This document shows positions 7,798 through 15,241 of a stretch of DNA of 20,616 nt, one piece after another. Below the pieces are notes generated by a model. The model was not told the origin of the DNA. It ran no database searches and saw only the letters and a list, made by a program, of their open reading frames with translations. Each line of letters starts with the position of its first letter. Positions within the stretch are counted from its first letter, which is position 1. Both the position numbers and the translations under genes were made by a program. Source of the DNA: Erythrobacteraceae bacterium CCH12-C2 (GTDB taxonomy: Bacteria; Pseudomonadota; Alphaproteobacteria; Sphingomonadales; Sphingomonadaceae); contig LSKF01000119.1 of the NCBI GenBank assembly GCA_001556995.1, forward strand, positions 1-20,616. Reading direction: 5' to 3'.

Positions 7798-7928
7798 GCC
7801 GCCTGCTAGCAGCCACCGCGCGGCGCGGGTAGGGGCATAAAGGCGTCACGATCGCGTGGCTCACCCTGTCACGCCGGTCAAAATGTGGCAATAAAGTGGC
7901 AAAATTTGGGCGCCCTGCCTTAATCCCC

Positions 7929-7957
7929 TTGTGCTGCCCCATTTCTGCCACTATTTA
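7929..7957 (+). promoter_or_regulatory. Candidate sigma-70 promoter of the small lipoprotein gene
   Basis: TTGTGC (7929-7934) and TATTTA (7952-7957) are separated by 17 bases, a sigma-70-like arrangement, which would give a leader of about 80 bases before the start at 8045. Each box matches the consensus in about four of six positions. Just upstream, GTGGCAA occurs twice in the AT-rich stretch around 7884-7903, which may also bind a regulator for either gene. Confidence 0.4.
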
Positions 7958-8044
7958 GAGGGCGAGCCGGGGGATCAGACACCGGTATCAACGCCTCCCT
8001 GCACAGGGATGCGTGTTTCATTCGCTGACAAAGGAATGCACACC

Positions 8045-8320
8045 ATGCGTAAGATCATTCTCGCTGCCGCCATCGCCACCTCGGCTCTCGGCCTCGCTGC
8101 TTGCAGCGGCGAAACCGCCACCGAAACCGAAGAAGCTGTCGATTCGATGGCCGCTGACGCCGAAGCCAATGCTGACGCCGCCGCTGAAGGTGCCGAAGCT
8201 GCTGTCGATGCGACCGCCGAAGGCGCTGAAGCTGCTGCCGAAGGCGCTGCCGACGCTGCGACCGAAGCTGCTGACGCTGCTGCCGCGACCGCCGAAGAAG
8301 CGACCAAGGCTGCCGAGTAA
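8045..8320 (+). CDS. Small Ala/Glu-rich lipoprotein of unknown function
   Basis: A 91-residue predicted lipoprotein. The signal peptide MRKIILAAAIATSALGLAAC ends in the lipobox LAAC with Cys20 as the lipidated residue. The mature part is low in complexity, made almost entirely of Ala, Glu, Asp and Thr, with recurring units such as AEGAEAA and DAATEAADAA; the regular Ala/acidic spacing suggests one long amphipathic or coiled helix. I chose the ATG at 8045 because AAAGGA lies 9 bases upstream; the in-frame ATG at 8036 is too close to it, and the frame extends even further upstream without a signal sequence. The stop is followed by a strong terminator at 8366. I do not recognise a named family beyond alanine-rich envelope lipoproteins. 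Codon use (many GCT and GCC) suggests fairly high expression, which is inference. Confidence 0.8.
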   Translation: MRKIILAAAIATSALGLAACSGETATETEEAVDSMAADAEANADAAAEGAEAAVDATAEGAEAAAEGAADAATEAADAAAATAEEATKAAE

Positions 8321-8365
8321 TCGGATGTGATCATCGCCGCTTCGCGCGGTGGTGACGACAAAGAG

Positions 8366-8399
8366 GGGCGGTGCCGCAAGGCGCCGCCCTTTCTTTTTG
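8366..8399 (+). terminator. Rho-independent terminator after the small lipoprotein
   Basis: A 10-bp stem, GGGCGGTGCC (8366-8375) with GGCGCCGCCC (8380-8389), one G-U pair, closed by the stable tetraloop GCAA and followed by TTTCTTTTT. It lies between the convergent lipoprotein and beta-lactamase-like genes and could serve both, but the T run favours plus-strand termination. Confidence 0.88.
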
Positions 8400-8421
8400 T
8401 CACGATGGTCTGGCTACGGCC

Positions 8422-9453
8422 TTAACCGCCCGTCCCATATGGCGCGCTGGCATAGTTGCGCACTGGGCTCTGCGGTGCGCGGGCGGCGAAGCCATCGTAG
8501 AGCGCGCGGGCGATGGCGGCGATCCGCTCTTCGCGCGCCGCTTTGCCGCCTTGCCCGGTCACATAGATCGCCACGGCAATAGCGCGGCCATCCGGAGTTT
8601 CGATGATCCCGATATCGCTGGAAGTGTTGTTGAGCGAGCCGGTCTTGTGGCTCACGCGCGCTTCAAGCGGGATGTGCGCCGGGATGCGGCGCTTGCCGGT
8701 CACCGTGCGGCTCATCGCGGAGAGGATCACCTGGCGGCTCTGGTCCGACAGGAAGTCACCGCGATAGAGCCCTTCGAGCAGCCGCACCATCGCGCGCGGG
8801 GTCGCGGCATCGCGGGTGTCGATATGACGGGCCGGATCATACTGCCCGTCATCGCGCACCAGCGTGGCGATATCGCGGTTGATGCTGAAATCGTTGATCC
8901 CCTGCCGCCGCACCCAATCGCTCACGACACTCGGCCCGCCAACCGCTGCCAGCAGCGCGTCGGTCGCGGGGTTGCTCGACCGGGTGATCATGATCTCGAT
9001 GAGGTCGATCGCCGGCATGTACTGGCCCGGGCGAACAGGCGCCTTGGGCGAGGAATACTTAGCCGAGGCCACCGGCATCATCAGCGGAAATTCTGATGTC
9101 AGCGTGTAGCGGCCCTGCTCGACCAGTTCGAGATAGGCCGCCGCCACCGCGATCTTGCTTGTGGAGGCCATCGGGAACAGCTGATCGCCCAGCACCATGA
9201 CTTGCTCGCCGGTCGTCAGGTCGACCGCCGCCACCCCAATGCGGCCGAGCGCAGGGTTCGCAAGGTCGGCGATGCGCTGTTCAAAGCTGTTCTTGTAAAT
9301 CGCGTTAAAGGTCTGCGGCTGACGGGGCTGCGTGCCGAAGACGCTGTCGAAGCTGGCCTGCAGATCGTCTTCCCGCGCCGATGCAGGCACCGCCATGACC
9401 GCGAACGCGGCAGCAAGGCCAGTGGCGAGGGCAAGAATGCGAGGGCGTGCCAT
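8422..9453 (-). CDS. Class A beta-lactamase-like serine hydrolase (periplasmic)
   Basis: A 343-residue protein with a signal peptide (about 1-26, cleavage after PASA) and a penicillin-binding/class A beta-lactamase fold. Motifs seen: STSK (97-100) with the nucleophile Ser97 and Lys100; SSN (159-161) in place of the usual SDN; and KTGS (270-273). The omega-loop anchor DTRDAATPRAM (212-222) is clear. Aligning without gaps from Asp215 back to Arg200 (the usual Arg164-Asp179 salt bridge) puts Asp202 where true class A enzymes have catalytic Glu166, and Asp206 at the Asn170 position. The fold is therefore intact, but the deacylating residue is changed, so activity against beta-lactams is uncertain; a role as a peptidase or a slow lactamase is possible. 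The start at 9453 gives a good signal sequence. The gene stands alone, divergent from the DUF305 gene. Confidence 0.85.
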   Translation of the reverse strand: MARPRILALATGLAAAFAVMAVPASAREDDLQASFDSVFGTQPRQPQTFNAIYKNSFEQRIADLANPALGRIGVAAVDLTTGEQVMVLGDQLFPMASTSKIAVAAAYLELVEQGRYTLTSEFPLMMPVASAKYSSPKAPVRPGQYMPAIDLIEIMITRSSNPATDALLAAVGGPSVVSDWVRRQGINDFSINRDIATLVRDDGQYDPARHIDTRDAATPRAMVRLLEGLYRGDFLSDQSRQVILSAMSRTVTGKRRIPAHIPLEARVSHKTGSLNNTSSDIGIIETPDGRAIAVAIYVTGQGGKAAREERIAAIARALYDGFAARAPQSPVRNYASAPYGTGG

Positions 9454-9547
9454 AGGGCCAAGCTACTCCGTCAAGGTTGCAGTGAGCTTAATCACGCATC
9501 CTAGTCATGCCGGATTCCGCGCGACAAGGCTTTGCATGACCCGGTGC

Positions 9548-9632
9548 GACGAAATGTGCGGCGTGAGCGACAGAGTCGCCCGCAAGGCACCTTTCGTCAA
9601 TCCTCGATTGTTGTGGCCCTTTCGTCGAAAGG
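9548..9632. promoter_or_regulatory. Repeated TTTCGTC motif with a 15-bp palindrome upstream of the DUF305 gene
   Basis: In the spacer between the hydrolase and the DUF305 gene, CCTTTCGTC occurs as direct repeats at 9590-9598 and 9618-9626, and the reverse complement GACGAAA is at 9548-9554. The second copy is the left part of a perfect palindrome, CCTTTCG-T-CGAAAGG, at 9618-9632. The arrangement looks like an operator cluster for one of the divergent genes; the regulator is unknown. Confidence 0.35.
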
Positions 9633-9718
9633 CGACTTGCCTGCCCACCGAGGGTCTTGACTGCCCCGGCGATACGGGCAGTTTACGCGACAATCATAAT
9701 TCCAAGGGGACCTCTCGC

Positions 9719-12031
9719 ATGAACTCTGTTTCGCTGCGCCTTTCGCGCGCCGCCCTGACTGCGTTGCTCATTTCCGCCTCCAGCGTTGCTTTTGCGCAAA
9801 CCGCACCGATCGTGCAGCCGGGCGCGCCGGGGAAAGCCAGCCGCACGCTGAGCGCTGATGAGGCGACCAAGCTCGCCACCGCCAGCTACCTCCCCGCTGA
9901 CGCCACCTTCATGCAGCACATGATGGTGCACCACCAGCAAGCGCTCGACATGGCGGTACTGGTGAAGGAGCGCACCAATAATGAAGATCTTGTCGCGATT
10001 GCCGGCCGGATTGAGGCCAGTCAGGCGGACGAGATTGCGTTCATGAAGAACTGGCTGGCCGAGCGCGGCGAGCCGCTGGAAGACCCGAAGATGGCGGGCC
10101 ACGGCGCGCACATGCATCACATGATGGCGGGCATGGCCTCGCCCGAACAGATGGCGGCGCTTGCTGCGGCGAAGGGCGTTGAGTTCGATCGCCAATTCCT
10201 CACGCTGATGATCGCGCACCATGACGGCGCGGTGAAGATGGTCGACAAGCTGTTCGAGGAAGACGGCACCGCAGCTGACCCGGTCCTGTACCGCTTCGTC
10301 AGCGACATCAAGGGCGAGCAGCGCAGCGAAATGGAGCGGATGGACAAGCTCCTCGCGGGCCTTTCGGTCGATCCGCGCGCGAACCTTGCTGCCGGGTTCG
10401 ACAAGGCCGGTGAAGCGATCCTCAACCTGACCAAGGTGGCGAGCCTTCCGAAGCCTGCCGGGTTCTACGATCCTGCCAACCCGGCTGATCTGCGCCCGCC
10501 CGCCGCACCCAAGAAGGGCACGAAGGCCGAGGCCAAGGCCGCGCCTGCCACCACGGAAGCAGCACCTACCGTGGCCCAGGCCGCGCCTGCCGCCCCGGCG
10601 GCCACGCCCGGCGCTGCCCCCGCCGCAACCCCGGTTCGCGCCGAGGAAGACAGCCTCACCCAATTCGCCGAGCGCTCCCCGCTGCTCGACTTCGCCAACA
10701 CCGACATCGCTTTCTTTGACGATGTCATGGTCGCAGGCTCCTACCATGGCTTCAACATCTACAAGCTTGGCAGCGATGGCGTGCCCAACCTGATGAGCTC
10801 GGTCGTCTGCCCCGGCGGGCAGGGTGATGTCTCGGTGGTCGGCAACATTCTCGTGATGAGCGTCGAGCAGACCCGCGGCCGGGTCGATTGCGGCCTTCAG
10901 GGCGCGCCCGGCAAGGTCAGTACGGAGCGGTTCCGCGGGCTTCGCGTCTTCGACATCTCCAATCTCGCCGCCCCACGTCAGGTCGGCGCGGTGCAGACTT
11001 GCCGCGGCAGCCACACCCACTCGATCGTCAGCGCCGATGACACGCGCATCATCGTCTACAATTCGGGCACGGCGGGCATCCGCGACGAGGAGGAACTCGC
11101 AGGCTGCGTCGGCGGCATCCCCGGCGACACGCGCACCGCGCTGTTCTCGATCGACGTGATCGAGATCCCGCTCGCCGATCCCTCCAAGTCGCGCATCGTC
11201 AAGAGCCCCCGGGTCTTCGCCGACGAGCGCACCGGTAACATCGCGGGCCTGTGGACCGGCGGCGACCATGGTGAAGGCACCCAGCGCACCGCGCCGACCG
11301 ATCAGTGCCACGACATCACCGTGTTCCCTGCCAAGGGCATCGCCGCCGGGGCCTGTTCGGGCAATGGCATCCTGTTCGATATCTCCGATCCTCTGAACCC
11401 CAAGCGGATCGACGCCGTGACCGACACCACCTTTGCCTATTGGCACTCGGCGACCTTCAACAATGATGGCACCAAGGTGATCTTCACCGACGAATGGGGC
11501 GGCGGCGGGCGTCCGCGCTGCAAGGCGTCCGATCCCAAGACCTGGGGCGCCAACGCGGTCTATGACATCGTCGACGGCAAGCTCGTCTTCCGGGCGCATT
11601 ACAAGATGCCCGCGCCGCAAGGCGACAAGGAGAACTGCGTCGCGCATAACGGCTCGATCATCCCGGTGCCGGGCCGCGATCTTTTTGCGCAGGCATGGTA
11701 TCAGGGCGGTCTTAGCGTGATGGACTTCACCGACAGCGCCAACCCCAAGGAAATCGCCTATTTCGACCGCGGCCCGATCGATGCCAAGCAGCTGGTGCTG
11801 GGCGGCTACTGGTCGGTCTATTGGTACGGGGGCCACATCTACGGGACCGAAATCACCCGCGGGATCGATGTTTTCGCGCTGAAGCCCAGCGAGCACCTGA
11901 GCGCTGAGGAAATCGCGGCGGCCAAGGCGGCAGTCTATCCCGATGGCCGCTTCAACCCGCAGACCCAGACGCAGGTGACCTGGCCCGCCGAGGTGATTGC
12001 CAGCGTCGAGGCCAGCCGCAAAGGCGGATAA
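9719..12031 (+). CDS. Secreted DUF305 - LVIVD repeat fusion protein
   Basis: A 770-residue exported protein. The signal peptide covers about residues 1-26 (cleavage after AFA). Residues about 58-213 form a DUF305 domain, a ferritin-like four-helix bundle, with paired histidines in HMMVHHQQALDMA (67-79) and MIAHHDGAVKM (164-174); a Met/His-rich insert (HGAHMHHMMAGM, about 128-139) lies between. An Ala/Pro/Lys/Thr linker (about 255-308) joins it to a long C-terminal part with LVIVD-type beta-propeller repeats (for example FDISNLAAPRQVG, FDISDPLNPKRID, MDFTDSANPKEIA). I placed the start at the ATG at 9719, preceded by AAGGGGA with an 8-base gap; the frame extends upstream to 9332 but that part overlaps the neighbouring gene's promoter and is not protein-like. 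DUF305 proteins are often linked to metal, particularly copper, stress. The metal role here is inference from His/Met content. Confidence 0.9.
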   Translation: MNSVSLRLSRAALTALLISASSVAFAQTAPIVQPGAPGKASRTLSADEATKLATASYLPADATFMQHMMVHHQQALDMAVLVKERTNNEDLVAIAGRIEASQADEIAFMKNWLAERGEPLEDPKMAGHGAHMHHMMAGMASPEQMAALAAAKGVEFDRQFLTLMIAHHDGAVKMVDKLFEEDGTAADPVLYRFVSDIKGEQRSEMERMDKLLAGLSVDPRANLAAGFDKAGEAILNLTKVASLPKPAGFYDPANPADLRPPAAPKKGTKAEAKAAPATTEAAPTVAQAAPAAPAATPGAAPAATPVRAEEDSLTQFAERSPLLDFANTDIAFFDDVMVAGSYHGFNIYKLGSDGVPNLMSSVVCPGGQGDVSVVGNILVMSVEQTRGRVDCGLQGAPGKVSTERFRGLRVFDISNLAAPRQVGAVQTCRGSHTHSIVSADDTRIIVYNSGTAGIRDEEELAGCVGGIPGDTRTALFSIDVIEIPLADPSKSRIVKSPRVFADERTGNIAGLWTGGDHGEGTQRTAPTDQCHDITVFPAKGIAAGACSGNGILFDISDPLNPKRIDAVTDTTFAYWHSATFNNDGTKVIFTDEWGGGGRPRCKASDPKTWGANAVYDIVDGKLVFRAHYKMPAPQGDKENCVAHNGSIIPVPGRDLFAQAWYQGGLSVMDFTDSANPKEIAYFDRGPIDAKQLVLGGYWSVYWYGGHIYGTEITRGIDVFALKPSEHLSAEEIAAAKAAVYPDGRFNPQTQTQVTWPAEVIASVEASRKGG

Positions 12032-12052
12032 GCCCCAACGCCCCGCGCACTT

Positions 12053-12069
12053 GCCCGCGAAAAGCGGGC
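12053..12069. other. GC hairpin after the DUF305-LVIVD gene
   Basis: GCCCGC (12053-12058) and GCGGGC (12064-12069) form a 6-bp stem with a GAAAA loop, 21 bases after the stop. No T run follows on either strand, so it is a weak candidate for a transcription terminator or an mRNA 3'-end stabiliser. Confidence 0.35.
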
Positions 12070-12126
12070 TAGAGCCAACGCGGAAGCCATGTGATATTCT
12101 CGCCCCGGCTCGGGGGGAGAATCACA

Positions 12127-13365
12127 ATGCGCGTGTCTGTGTCTGGGTGGGTGTTGCTCGGTGGTCTGGGCTCGGCTGCGGCTCTGTTTTCGGTCGCCGC
12201 CATGTCGCAATCGGCCGCGCCGGGGCCGGTCCGCTATGCCATGGACGCCGCCACGATGAGCGGGCTGGGCGCCATGGCCGGCGGCGGCGGAATGGGTGCC
12301 GTCATGAGCATGATGCGCGGCGGCCCGCCCGAGGCGGTGCGCACGCTTGAGCTGCACCATGGTGCCGACACCACCGCCCCCACCCCGCAGGCCGATCACT
12401 TTATGCCGCAGGGCACCGGGCTCGGCGCTTCGGTGCGCTTGATCGCCCCAACCCGCAGGGAAGCCGAGACCGGAGAGCCAAGCTTCGAGCGTCCAAGCGG
12501 CCGGCTGCTGCTGTTCTGGGGCTGCGGCGCGCGCGCGGGCGCAGGCCAGCCAGTGGTGATCGATTTCGCCAAGATTGCCGCCGGGCAAATGCCGCCGGAC
12601 CTGTTCATGAACGCGGTGGACCTGCCCGAAGACTGGCAGGTCAGCGTTGCGAACAGCCGCACCTACACCTCGTGGCCCAATGGCAAGGACAACAAGACCG
12701 TCCCCGCCAAGGGCTCGCTGATCGGCGCGCACAAGATCACTGCGAATTACGCCAAGGAGATCAACTTCACCCTCGGTGAAGATTTCATGCCGCCCTTGCA
12801 GGCCACGACCAGCGAAGTGAGCGGAGGGGCCAGCATGCTCGCGTGGAAGGGGCTCGACAAGGCGACCGGCTACTATGCTTGGGCGATCGGTGCGAAGGAC
12901 ACCGGGCGCGGCGGTGCGCCGGTGGAGATGGTATGGTGGGCCTCGTCGAAGGAGCAGGCCTTTGGCGGACCGCTGTGGGACTGGATCTCGCCCTCCGGAG
13001 TGCGCAAGCTGATCGCGGCCGGCACAGTGATGCCGCCCGAACAGCGCGATTGCACTATCCCCGCCGAGGTGATGAAGGCGGCGGGTGAGGGGATGATGGT
13101 CAACCTCCAAGCCTATGGCCCGCAGGCCGATTTCGCCTACCCGCCGCGTCCGGCGGATACGCGCAAGCCCTGGAACCCCGAATGGATCGCGCGGGTGCGG
13201 TTTCGCTCCTCGACTATGCTGATCCCCGGTATGGAGGGCATGGGCATGGGCATGGGACAGGCCGATGCCGAAGGCAGCAGCACCGGCGAGGCGGCTAAGC
13301 CGAAGAAGCCCAAATGCAAGGGGCTGAAGGGTATTGCCGAGCGCGCAGCAGGGCTGTGCGAATAG
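12127..13365 (+). CDS. Secreted Met/Gly-rich protein of unknown function
   Basis: A 412-residue protein that I cannot assign to a named family. The N-terminus MRVSVSGWVLLGGLGSAAAL is a hydrophobic signal peptide, probably cleaved near residues 25-30. It is followed by a Met/Gly-rich segment (about 44-65, containing GLGAMAGGGGMGAVMSMMRG) and a larger domain with FWGCGARAGAGQP and a Trp-rich stretch (MVWWASSKEQAFGGPLWDW). A second Met/Gly run, GMEGMGMGMGQ, precedes a Lys-rich tail with two cysteines. The ATG at 12127 has GGGGGAGA about 6 bases upstream; the frame continues upstream to 12091 but without a signal. It is co-directional with the DUF305 gene 95 bases before it, so both may respond to the same envelope or metal stress. 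Met-rich segments can bind copper, but this is only a suggestion. Confidence 0.8.
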   Translation: MRVSVSGWVLLGGLGSAAALFSVAAMSQSAAPGPVRYAMDAATMSGLGAMAGGGGMGAVMSMMRGGPPEAVRTLELHHGADTTAPTPQADHFMPQGTGLGASVRLIAPTRREAETGEPSFERPSGRLLLFWGCGARAGAGQPVVIDFAKIAAGQMPPDLFMNAVDLPEDWQVSVANSRTYTSWPNGKDNKTVPAKGSLIGAHKITANYAKEINFTLGEDFMPPLQATTSEVSGGASMLAWKGLDKATGYYAWAIGAKDTGRGGAPVEMVWWASSKEQAFGGPLWDWISPSGVRKLIAAGTVMPPEQRDCTIPAEVMKAAGEGMMVNLQAYGPQADFAYPPRPADTRKPWNPEWIARVRFRSSTMLIPGMEGMGMGMGQADAEGSSTGEAAKPKKPKCKGLKGIAERAAGLCE

Positions 13366-13370
13366 GAGTG

Positions 13371-13997
13371 CTACTGCAGCGTGGTGATCTCTTCGCTGCC
13401 GTCCGTGCGACCATAGAATTGCATCAGCTGCACCAGCAATTCGCAGCGGTCGGTCAGGGTTTCGGCTTCCAGCAGCGCCTGCTTTGATGCAGGGTCGAAC
13501 GGAGCGATCTGCGAGACGCCGTTGATCAGCGAACGATCATCCAGCCGCTCGACCGAATCCCAGTCAACGCTGTAGCCTTGCGCATCGGCAAACCGCCGCG
13601 CCTCGCGCTCGAACCCGCCGCGCTGGGCGTGGGTGAGGGTTTCGTCCTCGTCCTCTTCATAGATATCGGCTTCGATCTGGCGGAAGGCGGTGGTGACAGT
13701 GAGTTCGCGCAGCAGCCGGAACCGGGCGACGCCTTCGAGGATGAGGTTGTAGCGCCCATCGTCCATCGCCTGCACCTCGCCGATCTTGCCGACGCAGCCG
13801 ACCTTGTAGAGCGGCGCGCCCTCCATCGGACGCTGCGGCTGGATCATGGCGATCTGGCGATCCCGGATTAGCGCATCGCCCACCAGCGCCCGATACCGCG
13901 GCTCAAAGATATGGAGCGGCAGCTGCATCCCGGGAAACAGCACCGCACCAGTGAGCGGGAAGATCGAAAGGCGGCGGGACATGATGTTCTGGCTCAT
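13371..13997 (-). CDS. Lon N-terminal (substrate-binding) domain protein
   Basis: A 208-residue cytoplasmic protein made of a stand-alone Lon N-terminal domain (PUA-like), without the ATPase or protease parts. The diagnostic start is LSIFPLTGAVLFPGMQLPLH followed by IFEPRYRALV; later GKIGEVQAMDDGRYNLILEG matches the family, and a helical C-terminal part follows. I chose the ATG at 13997-13995, which overlaps the upstream thioredoxin-TPR stop by four bases (ATGA); a second ATG at 13982 is possible. The overlap implies translational coupling. Such proteins are thought to help recognise substrates or misfolded proteins, which fits the CnoX-like neighbour. The gene ends 5 bases from the convergent secreted-protein stop, with no terminator visible between. 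Confidence 0.92.
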   Translation of the reverse strand: MSQNIMSRRLSIFPLTGAVLFPGMQLPLHIFEPRYRALVGDALIRDRQIAMIQPQRPMEGAPLYKVGCVGKIGEVQAMDDGRYNLILEGVARFRLLRELTVTTAFRQIEADIYEEDEDETLTHAQRGGFEREARRFADAQGYSVDWDSVERLDDRSLINGVSQIAPFDPASKQALLEAETLTDRCELLVQLMQFYGRTDGSEEITTLQ

Positions 13998-14935
13998 CCA
14001 AACAATACGCGCGAAAGGCGGCGGCGGACGCCGACTACCCACTCATCCTCAAGTCCGGTAGCTTCGAAGATCTTGAGCAGCTTGGCTCGCGCCGCGCCCT
14101 CGTTCCATGCGCGGTCAGCGGCGACCATGGCGAGGAGCGTGTCGGCGGCGGCATCGCGGTTCCCTGCGGCGAAGGCGGCTTCGGCGTAGGCGAACTGCGC
14201 AGCCATATCATCAGGCGCGGCTTCGGCGGCGGCGCGCAGGGCGGCAAGCTCGCTGTCATCGACCTTGGTGCCCGCGAGCTCCAGCGCGCTGCGGGCGGCG
14301 GCCATTACCGGATCGGCGGCGAGGCGCGGATCGCTGTCGATCACCTGCATGACCTGCCCGGCTTCCTCAATCTCGCCCAATTGCACCAGCGCCCGCACCA
14401 GCCCGGCATGGGCGGGGGCGTTGTCTGGCGCGAATTCGGTGATCTGGGCAAAGATGCTTGCGGCGCGCTGCGGATCGCTGGCGGCGAGCGCCTCCTCGCC
14501 CATCTTGACGAATTGGGCCAGCTCCTCGGGCGAGGGGCCTTGCGGCGCGCCCGCGCCGTCAGCTCCACTTGCCTTCACCGGCAACTGCGCGAGCAGCTGG
14601 TCTAGAATCGCCTTCAGCTGCGATTCGCTGCGGGCGCTGGTAAGATCGGCGACCGGCTGGCCCTGGAACATGGCATAGACCGTCGGGATCGAGCGCACCT
14701 GGAACTGCGCGGCGATGAATTGCTCCTCATCGACATTGAGCTTGGCCAGCACCACGCCCTTGTCGGCATAATCGGCCGCGACCTTTTCCAGCACCGGGGT
14801 CAGCGCCTTGCACGGACCGCACCACTCGGCCCAGAAATCCAGGATAACGAGCTTGGTCTGCGACGGTTCGACCACCGCCTTGCGGAAGCGGTCCACTGCC
14901 TTTTGTTCGTCGATGCTCAGTCCCATGCTGGCCAA
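13994..14935 (-). CDS. Thioredoxin-TPR co-chaperone (CnoX/YbbN-like)
   Basis: A 313-residue protein with an N-terminal thioredoxin domain (about 5-115) containing the active site WCGPC (Cys39, Cys42) and the cis-Pro segment SIPTVYAM, followed by a helical region of TPR-like repeats (about 130-300). This is the layout of CnoX (YbbN), a holdase that hands substrates to GroEL/ES or DnaK and protects them during oxidative stress. Escherichia coli CnoX lacks an active CxxC, whereas some alphaproteobacterial versions keep it, as this one does, so a redox role is possible. The start is probably the TTG at 14935-14933 because AGGAG lies 7 bases upstream; the ATG at 14926-14924 would be 16 bases from it. 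The next gene overlaps the stop. Only an intergenic gap lies upstream toward the tRNA. Confidence 0.92.
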   Translation of the reverse strand: MASMGLSIDEQKAVDRFRKAVVEPSQTKLVILDFWAEWCGPCKALTPVLEKVAADYADKGVVLAKLNVDEEQFIAAQFQVRSIPTVYAMFQGQPVADLTSARSESQLKAILDQLLAQLPVKASGADGAGAPQGPSPEELAQFVKMGEEALAASDPQRAASIFAQITEFAPDNAPAHAGLVRALVQLGEIEEAGQVMQVIDSDPRLAADPVMAAARSALELAGTKVDDSELAALRAAAEAAPDDMAAQFAYAEAAFAAGNRDAAADTLLAMVAADRAWNEGAARAKLLKIFEATGLEDEWVVGVRRRLSRVLFG

Positions 14936-15166
14936 GGCTATGCTCCTGTCTTGCGGCGCGCTGCGGCGCAGGTCTTGCCCCCATGTGGGGCGCGATGCGC
15001 CAATGTGAAGCGCACCAGCATTAGGGAATCGTGCTGACGGCTTGTGCTCCTGCGATCAAGTGCCAATCGCGCCAATTTTGCGCTTGCAGGCATGGCAAGC
15101 CGCTGCTAATCGCGCCGCCTCTCCGGCAGATACCGCGCTTTTCGCAGTATCCGTCAGCGCCAGTGA

Positions 15167-15241
15167 GCGGGCGTAGCTCAGGGGTAGAGCACAACCTTGC
15201 CAAGGTTGGGGTCGAGGGTTCGAATCCCTTCGCCCGCTCCA
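15167..15241 (+). tRNA. tRNA-Gly (anticodon GCC)
   Basis: The full cloverleaf can be drawn: acceptor GCGGGCG (15167-15173) with CGCCCGC (15231-15237), D arm GCTC/GAGC, anticodon stem CAACC/GGTTG around the loop TTGCCAA with anticodon GCC, T arm GAGGG-TTCGAAT-CCCTT, discriminator T and an encoded CCA (15239-15241). It marks the boundary between the housekeeping left part and the accessory-looking right part, and tRNA 3' ends are common integration sites. Confidence 0.97.

Noticed and set aside
5785..7809. Plus-strand open frame of 674 codons opposite polA
   Set aside because: polA on the other strand is unmistakable; this frame lacks a ribosome-binding site and domains.
9683..11896. Minus-strand open frame of 737 codons opposite the DUF305-LVIVD gene
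   Set aside because: The plus-strand gene has a signal peptide, ribosome-binding site and recognisable domains; the antisense is a GC-codon artefact.
11935..13110. Minus-strand open frame of 391 codons opposite the Met/Gly-rich secreted protein gene
   Set aside because: The plus-strand frame has a ribosome-binding site and a signal peptide; this one has neither.
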